From positions 168,142 through 232,141 of the forward strand of contig NZ_QUQV01000007.1 of assembly GCF_003400205.1 (NCBI RefSeq): 64,000 nt of DNA. Reading direction: 5' to 3'. The notes below the pieces were generated by a model. The model did no database searches and was not told the origin of the DNA. It saw only the letters and a program-made list of their open reading frames with translations. This stretch comes from Bacillus sp. HNG. GTDB taxonomy: Bacteria > Bacillota > Bacilli > Bacillales > Bacillaceae_L. Positions 59,961 to 64,000 of this stretch are shown piece after piece; positions within the stretch are counted from its first letter, which is position 1, and the number at the start of each line of letters is the position of its first letter. The position numbers were made by a program, and so were the translations under genes.

Positions 59961-60872
59961 ATGAATCAACCAAAAATGAATCCATATTTCGTGTTGGCAA
60001 TTGGTGTCGTTGCAGTATCGACATCGGCCATTTTTGTTAAATTAGCAAATGCACCCGCACCGGTTATTGCTTTCTATCGGCTGTTTTTTACAGTCCTATT
60101 AATGCTTCCTGTTTTTTTATGGAAGTATCGAAAAGAACTTCGGGTCATCACAAAAAAAGATTGGCTTTTTTCCACAATATCAGGTGTTTTTTTAGCTCTC
60201 CATTTTATCCTTTGGTTTGAATCGCTTAACTACACATCCGTGACGAGTTCAACTGTATTAGTAACGATGCAGCCCGTGTTTGCTTTCATAGGAACTTATT
60301 TTTTGTTTAAAGAAAAAATAAGTTTAGGGGCCATACTAAGCACCCTTCTAGCTTTAAGTGGAAGTATAATCATTAGTTGGGGGGATTTCCGAATTAGTGG
60401 GAGTGCATTATACGGTGATTTCTTGGCAATCATTTCGTGTGTGATGGTTACAGCCTATCTTCTATTTGGGCAAACGGTTCGAAAACGGATATCACTTGTC
60501 ACATATACATTTGTTGTGTATAGCATTAGTACGATAACTCTATTTTTATATGTAGTGATTTTTAACTATCCACTAGGAGGATACGCTAATCAAGACTGGA
60601 TGTACTTTTTACTATTAGCGATCGTTCCAACTTTGCTTGGTCATAACCTTTTCAATTGGTCATTAAAATGGGTAAGTACGTCCACCATTTCGGTCAGTAT
60701 ACTATTTGAACCAGTAGGAGCGGGAATTCTAGCCTATTTTATCCTTTCAGAAAAAATCATCCAAACACAGCTTATTGGGGGAGTCATTATTGTTGTTGGG
60801 ATTTGGCTATACTCCATAGGCGAGCGAAAGAAAAAACAAAAGGTATCCTTTTCAGAACAAAGTGTAGGATAA
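59961..60872 (+). CDS. EamA/DMT family transporter
   Basis: A 303-residue drug/metabolite exporter with ten predicted helices in two EamA repeats (STSAIFVKLANAPAPVIAFY near residue 20; WVSTSTISVSILFEPVGAG near residue 237). Substrates of this family are amino acids, nucleosides or drugs; here unknown. Start ATG 59961 after AAGGGAC, a modest site. Monocistronic. Confidence 0.87.
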   Translation: MNQPKMNPYFVLAIGVVAVSTSAIFVKLANAPAPVIAFYRLFFTVLLMLPVFLWKYRKELRVITKKDWLFSTISGVFLALHFILWFESLNYTSVTSSTVLVTMQPVFAFIGTYFLFKEKISLGAILSTLLALSGSIIISWGDFRISGSALYGDFLAIISCVMVTAYLLFGQTVRKRISLVTYTFVVYSISTITLFLYVVIFNYPLGGYANQDWMYFLLLAIVPTLLGHNLFNWSLKWVSTSTISVSILFEPVGAGILAYFILSEKIIQTQLIGGVIIVVGIWLYSIGERKKKQKVSFSEQSVG

Positions 60873-60877
60873 AAAAG

Positions 60878-60918
60878 CAAAGCCAAGTCTACCAATTGTA
60901 GACCTGGCTTTATTTTTT
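60878..60918. terminator. Bidirectional terminator DMT gene/LPXTA gene
   Basis: AAAGCCAAGTCTACC...GTAGACCTGGCTTT hairpin with T runs on both strands. Confidence 0.85.
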
Positions 60919-61873
60919 AAGCATATTTACGAGTCATGAATACAGCACCAATCCCAAGTAATAGGAATAGGGTACCAATTAATAGCAGATTCGAATATGG
61001 GCTAGCAGTAATAGGAAGTTTATTCCCTTGAACCTTAATACTCATTTCCGTTGCAAGTGTAGCAACAGTTAGAAGTTTTTCACCACGTTCAATGATAAAA
61101 TCAGTAGCTAGCATTTCCTCTGAAAGCTTTAAATCGAGCAGGTATTCATCATTAGCTCGATATAGTTCAACAAGCAGTTCCGCACCATCAAGTGTGTCCA
61201 TTTCAAGTAGCTTATTATAAGCAATAGCTTCTTTAGCACCATCCTTTAATAGATAGTATCTTGGTTGTAACTCAAAAACTTCGATCATTTTATCGTACAT
61301 CACTAGAAGCTCTTTTTGTTGCTCAGAAGACAGTCCTTCTGAATTATTATAGGAAAAGTATTGCTCTAAATTAGAGCTGATAGATCTCATTTTCTCTTCA
61401 AGATTTATATCATTTAAGCTTAAAAAGTGAAGAAATAAACCATCAATCTCGTCCTCTGTTAGCCCAACCTCAGACAGCATTCGCTCTGCTTCTACCAATA
61501 CCTCGGCATGATTAAGATAGAAGTCAACAGTTGTGTCAAGGTCCTTAATGAATAAATAATCTTCTACTGACTCCCCAAATCCGCCCAGGATATGTTGTAA
61601 TTCTTCTTCATTTAGATTATGTTTTGTTAAAAGAGTCTGAATGGTCTCATTGTTAACAGGCTCTCCTAAATAGGAAACCAGTTCATTTACGTTTTCAAAA
61701 TCCTTTAAGGACAAATCATAAACTGCCAGGTAATCCTCAAGATCATCTTCAGTCAAACCGGTCTCTGTTGTATATTTCTTTAAATCCTCTGTGGTAACCT
61801 CAGCAAACACATCTACAGACAAATACGCAAGCTGGAATAAAAAAAGTACCCCAACTAGTAAAAACTTCTTCAT
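60917..61873 (-). CDS. Processed acidic surface protein with LPXTA sorting signal
   Basis: A 318-residue secreted acidic protein: signal peptide (FLLVGVLFLFQLAYLSVDVF then AEV), repeated Asp/Glu-rich helical segments (DLKKYTTETGLTEDDLEDY, SLKDFENVNELVSYL) and a C-terminal sorting signal LPITA, hydrophobic helix, RKYA tail. This fits the family of processed acidic surface proteins anchored by a class D sortase. No sortase is in the window. A TTGAAA-N16-TATAAT promoter lies 18-45 bases upstream. Role at the surface unknown. Confidence 0.83.
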   Translation of the reverse strand: MKKFLLVGVLFLFQLAYLSVDVFAEVTTEDLKKYTTETGLTEDDLEDYLAVYDLSLKDFENVNELVSYLGEPVNNETIQTLLTKHNLNEEELQHILGGFGESVEDYLFIKDLDTTVDFYLNHAEVLVEAERMLSEVGLTEDEIDGLFLHFLSLNDINLEEKMRSISSNLEQYFSYNNSEGLSSEQQKELLVMYDKMIEVFELQPRYYLLKDGAKEAIAYNKLLEMDTLDGAELLVELYRANDEYLLDLKLSEEMLATDFIIERGEKLLTVATLATEMSIKVQGNKLPITASPYSNLLLIGTLFLLLGIGAVFMTRKYA

Positions 61874-61890
61874 TCCTCTTCCTCCAAGCC

Positions 61891-61918
61891 ATTATATTCA
61901 TAGGTGTAGTATTTTCAA
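61891..61918 (-). promoter_or_regulatory. SigA-type promoter of the LPXTA protein gene
   Basis: On the minus strand TTGAAA, 16 bases, TATAAT. Confidence 0.6.
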
Positions 61919-62034
61919 CTTTTACCAAATAATGCATGTAAAGGAGGAATTTAATGAAATACTAAAAGATAAGGGTTGTGGTAGCACAATTAATACTTAA
62001 ATATATAAAGGTAGTGAAACGATTGTTATTAGGT

Positions 62035-62649
62035 TTAGTTAATTCGAAATGTCTTTGCTATGTCATGAATAATCTTTAAGTCTGCTTGATAATCCGAACC
62101 ACCGAAATAGCCGGGATTATTTGCATGAAAATACAAATCATAGATGACGTCTTTATCATTGGGTTGAATGAAATAATGAACAGTTTGAATGGCGTGTATT
62201 TGTTTAACATGGAAAAGGACGCGTTGAGTTGGTTCTTGAAAATCTTCCAACAAATCATCTTCAAATATCCCTGACTGAGACAAAAGTTGCTGTTTTAATT
62301 CCTTGTTGATCTTCTTTACCCCCCCAACCTCTGTTCCATTTTTTAAAAAAATATGTGAATCGCCTTGTTCCTCTATAGTAATTTCTTTTGGAAGATCAAT
62401 TATAAATGATGAGGCAGAATCTGCATGTAAGGGTTCCTCTTTAAAAATGGAATAATAAGAGTATGTTCCAATCCCAAATACAAGTAATAAAATAACCACA
62501 CCTGATAGGAAGGGCATAATGAATCTGCTAGAAGAAAACCTATTCTCTTTCTTAGTTTTGCTTGATCTGATTTGATTCACGATACGGGTTCTCTGTGCAT
62601 TATTTAATTGGAATTTTGGAAATGATTTATTTGGGTAGGTATTCTTCAT
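62035..62649 (-). CDS. Probable anti-sigma factor, membrane
   Basis: A 204-residue protein with a basic cytoplasmic N terminus (residues 1-~45), one membrane helix (FIMPFLSGVVILLLVFGIGT) and an extracytoplasmic domain (~75-204). It overlaps the ECF sigma gene by 23 bases and is translated from ATG 62649 after AAAGGAGAGG, the usual layout of sigma/anti-sigma pairs. No conserved zinc motif (HxxxCxxC) is present, so it is not a classical ZAS-type anti-sigma factor. The function is inferred from context. Confidence 0.7.
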   Translation of the reverse strand: MKNTYPNKSFPKFQLNNAQRTRIVNQIRSSKTKKENRFSSSRFIMPFLSGVVILLLVFGIGTYSYYSIFKEEPLHADSASSFIIDLPKEITIEEQGDSHIFLKNGTEVGGVKKINKELKQQLLSQSGIFEDDLLEDFQEPTQRVLFHVKQIHAIQTVHYFIQPNDKDVIYDLYFHANNPGYFGGSDYQADLKIIHDIAKTFRIN

Positions 62650-63172
62650 AGTCTTTTTCCTCTCCTTTGTTGATAGAGTTAAGATTTTTCTGTAAAGCTT
62701 TAACAGCACGATGGTAAGTCAAAGAAACTTTGTTAGTAGACCAGCCTAAAACGATAGCTGTTTCTTCAACACTTAGTTCTAAAATTAATCTTGAAACAAG
62801 AACTTCTTTATAAGATTGTTTTAGGCGAAGGATTGCATCATGAATGTCAGAAAGAACTTCGTCTAAAAGTAGAGTTCTCTCAGGATTAGATTGATCAATT
62901 TGAATATGCCTTTTTCCTAGTAAGTCAAAAGGTTGAAATTTGATAAGCCTCTTTCGACGGTTTTTATCAATTACTAAATTCCTTGCAATTGAAAGTAACC
63001 ATGTCTTAGGGTTGGAACGTTCCTCAAAGGTATGGAATGATCGGATTGCCTTCAAAAACACCTCCTGAACATAATCATCAACGTCGATTGACCCTGTATA
63101 GTAAATTAGAAAGCTATAAACATCATCCCCATACTCATAAAACCAATTCTCAATTTGACTAATATGTGCCAA
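62627..63172 (-). CDS. ECF RNA polymerase sigma factor
   Basis: A 181-residue ECF sigma factor. Region 2 is DVDDYVQEVFLKAIRSFHTF with the region 2.4-like WLLSIARNLVIDKNRR; region 4 is YKEVLVSRLILELSVEETAI and STNKVSLTYHRAVKALQKNL. TTG start with AAAGGGGG nine bases upstream. A TGAAAG-N16-CGTC site upstream indicates autoregulation. Its other targets are unknown. It resembles SigV/SigM/SigW-type factors by promoter pattern only. Confidence 0.88.
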   Translation of the reverse strand: MAHISQIENWFYEYGDDVYSFLIYYTGSIDVDDYVQEVFLKAIRSFHTFEERSNPKTWLLSIARNLVIDKNRRKRLIKFQPFDLLGKRHIQIDQSNPERTLLLDEVLSDIHDAILRLKQSYKEVLVSRLILELSVEETAIVLGWSTNKVSLTYHRAVKALQKNLNSINKGEEKDYEEYLPK

Positions 63173-63209
63173 GCGTCGTACCCCCTTTGTACTTACCTTT
63201 ATATAATTA

Positions 63210-63235
63210 GACGATTAAGACATCAACTTCTTTCA
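63210..63235 (-). promoter_or_regulatory. ECF-type promoter of the sigma gene
   Basis: TGAAAG at 63235-63230 and CGTC at 63213-63210 on the minus strand, exactly 16 bases apart: the TGAAAC-N16-CGTC pattern of extracytoplasmic function sigma factors. It supports positive autoregulation. Confidence 0.65.
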
Positions 63236-63251
63236 CATTAAAGGAAAAAGT

Positions 63252-63291
63252 TCGAAAAAAAACTGACAATCTAATGGATTGTCAGTACTGA
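63252..63291 (-). terminator. Terminator of the small membrane protein gene
   Basis: CTGACAATC...GATTGTCAG hairpin followed on the minus strand by eight T residues. Confidence 0.85.
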
Positions 63292-63306
63292 AAAAGGAAT
63301 ATCGCT

Positions 63307-63504
63307 TTAATAAAAAGAACTAGCAAAAAAACTAAAAACGAAAGCCATTACAATAGACGAAACAAAGGTAATGAAAGTACTTGCTTCAATTCTTCCTTCA
63401 TTATTACTAATTCTTAAACCTTCTATATAAACAAATGAGAATAAAAATAAACACATCGCTAATGATAAAAACATGCCAACGGCTTGTAGAAACTCAAAAA
63501 ACAA
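63307..63504 (-). CDS. Small membrane protein, 65 aa
   Basis: Two hydrophobic helices (VGMFLSLAMCLFLFSFVYI and ITFVSSIVMAFVFSFFASS) joined by a polar loop (RISNNEGRIEAS). The start chosen is TTG 63504, seven to eight bases after GGAAGGAGG; a longer frame starting at ATG 63558 has no such site. Family not recognised. It lies between the ECF sigma gene and the rrn operon, with its own terminator. 63559-63816 upstream is AT-rich and holds no credible gene. Confidence 0.6.
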   Translation of the reverse strand: MFFEFLQAVGMFLSLAMCLFLFSFVYIEGLRISNNEGRIEASTFITFVSSIVMAFVFSFFASSFY

Positions 63505-63816
63505 AATCTTTCCTCCTTCCAAATATCTTTTAATAAAATGTATGAGTAAATCTAGCAAATATGATTAAAATAATAGAGACATTAATTGAAAGATATTAAA
63601 ATGATTAAAGTATTTCATATAGAAACTATTTCTTGTATAATAATCTTATCTCTTTAATGGCGAATTAATAGAGAGAAGATATTATTTTTTTGTTTCTTAA
63701 AAACTTTTTTTAAAAAAGGTCTTGTAAAAGGATATAAGAGATGGTATATTAATTTTTGTCGCCAAAACGAGTGACAAATTGAATGAGTGAGCAACAAAAA
63801 CTTTTTTGAAAAGTAG

Positions 63817-63845
63817 TTGACACTCGCAAGTGAAAATGTTATATT
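63817..63845 (+). promoter_or_regulatory. rrn promoter P2
   Basis: TTGACA, 17 bases, TATATT; about 108 bases before 16S. Followed by an antitermination boxA-like region around AAAGTTCTTTGAAAAC. Confidence 0.8.
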
Positions 63846-63952
63846 AGAAAAGTCGCTTCTGGGCGACAAACTAAAAAGTTCTTTGAAAACTGAACACAAT
63901 ACAAGCGTCAACGTTAATTCTAAGTAACAAACTTATTGAGCAATCAATACTC

Positions 63953-64000
<48 letters not shown>

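Overview
The window is a piece of a low-GC, spore-forming Bacillaceae chromosome. Almost every recognisable gene has its closest relative in the Bacillus group, and the order hom-thrC-thrB, yutI-yuzD-yutJ-yuzB-yutM, yumB-yuiB-yuiC-yuiD-pepA-yuiF-bioY, menI-mrp, yufK, pbpD-yuxJ-kapD, kapB, yugE-yugF-alaR-alaT-yugI-yugJ-pgi-yugO follows the Bacillus subtilis chromosome with local insertions and losses. Spore-related genes (kapD, kapB, sspH, a coat-like gene with a SigK-like promoter), strong GGAGG ribosome binding sites, frequent GTG and TTG starts, and a 16S rRNA gene entering at the right edge agree with this. The genus cannot be fixed from this sequence alone; relatives of Neobacillus, Mesobacillus or Cytobacillus are plausible.

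Layout. 1-3.0 kb: threonine biosynthesis (hom partial, thrC, thrB). 3.0-8.2 kb: four small cysteine-motif proteins linked to Fe-S or thiol chemistry (YutI, YuzD, YuzB, YutM) interleaved with two NDH-2-like flavoproteins (YutJ, YumB). 8.4-15.0 kb: membrane and housekeeping genes (yuiB, yuiC, yuiD, pepA, yuiF, bioY with a BirA box, a TSUP transporter). 15.1-19.6 kb: an XRE regulator, two small genes, a coat-like gene, an SDR, a DedA protein, a lipoprotein sugar dehydrogenase and menI. 19.6-25.4 kb: the complete seven-gene Mrp Na+/H+ antiporter operon on the minus strand. 25.6-35 kb: envelope and sporulation-linked genes (pbpD, yuxJ, kapD, a LysM-NlpC/P60 enzyme, kapB, yugE, yugF). 35-42.8 kb: alaR-alaT, yugI, yugJ, pgi, the yugO potassium channel with a short Mistic-like gene directly upstream, sspH and very small genes. 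42.9-63.5 kb: an accessory region with a HEPN-like/CBS protein, a predicted zinc metallopeptidase, a sulfur-scavenging cluster (ECF S component, TudS-like desulfidase, DsrE-like protein), envelope proteins, a nuclease, tRNA-Ala, a PlsY plus acyltransferase/aminotransferase pair, an LPXTA surface protein and an ECF sigma/anti-sigma pair. The window ends in an rrn promoter and the first bases of 16S rRNA.

The non-coding part is unusually rich. Four intergenic tandem arrays have different sequences; three have unit lengths of 51-53 bp and one of 20 bp, all close to whole helical turns, and three of the four lie between convergent genes. Three copies of a dispersed structured repeat show compensatory base changes in two nested stems. 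A hairpin module with an inner GCCAC/GTGGC stem occurs inside members of two different repeat families and once alone, as if it were mobile by itself. Two copies of a further repeat with short terminal inverted repeats lie just upstream of yufK and inside the predicted 5' leader of yugI, and a 99-bp element has perfect 15-bp terminal inverted repeats.

The best candidates for little-described systems are the PlsY-like plus FeeM/GNAT-class V aminotransferase pair, the ECF-TudS-DsrE sulfur cluster, and the nested structured repeats. No CRISPR array, prophage or transposase gene was seen.
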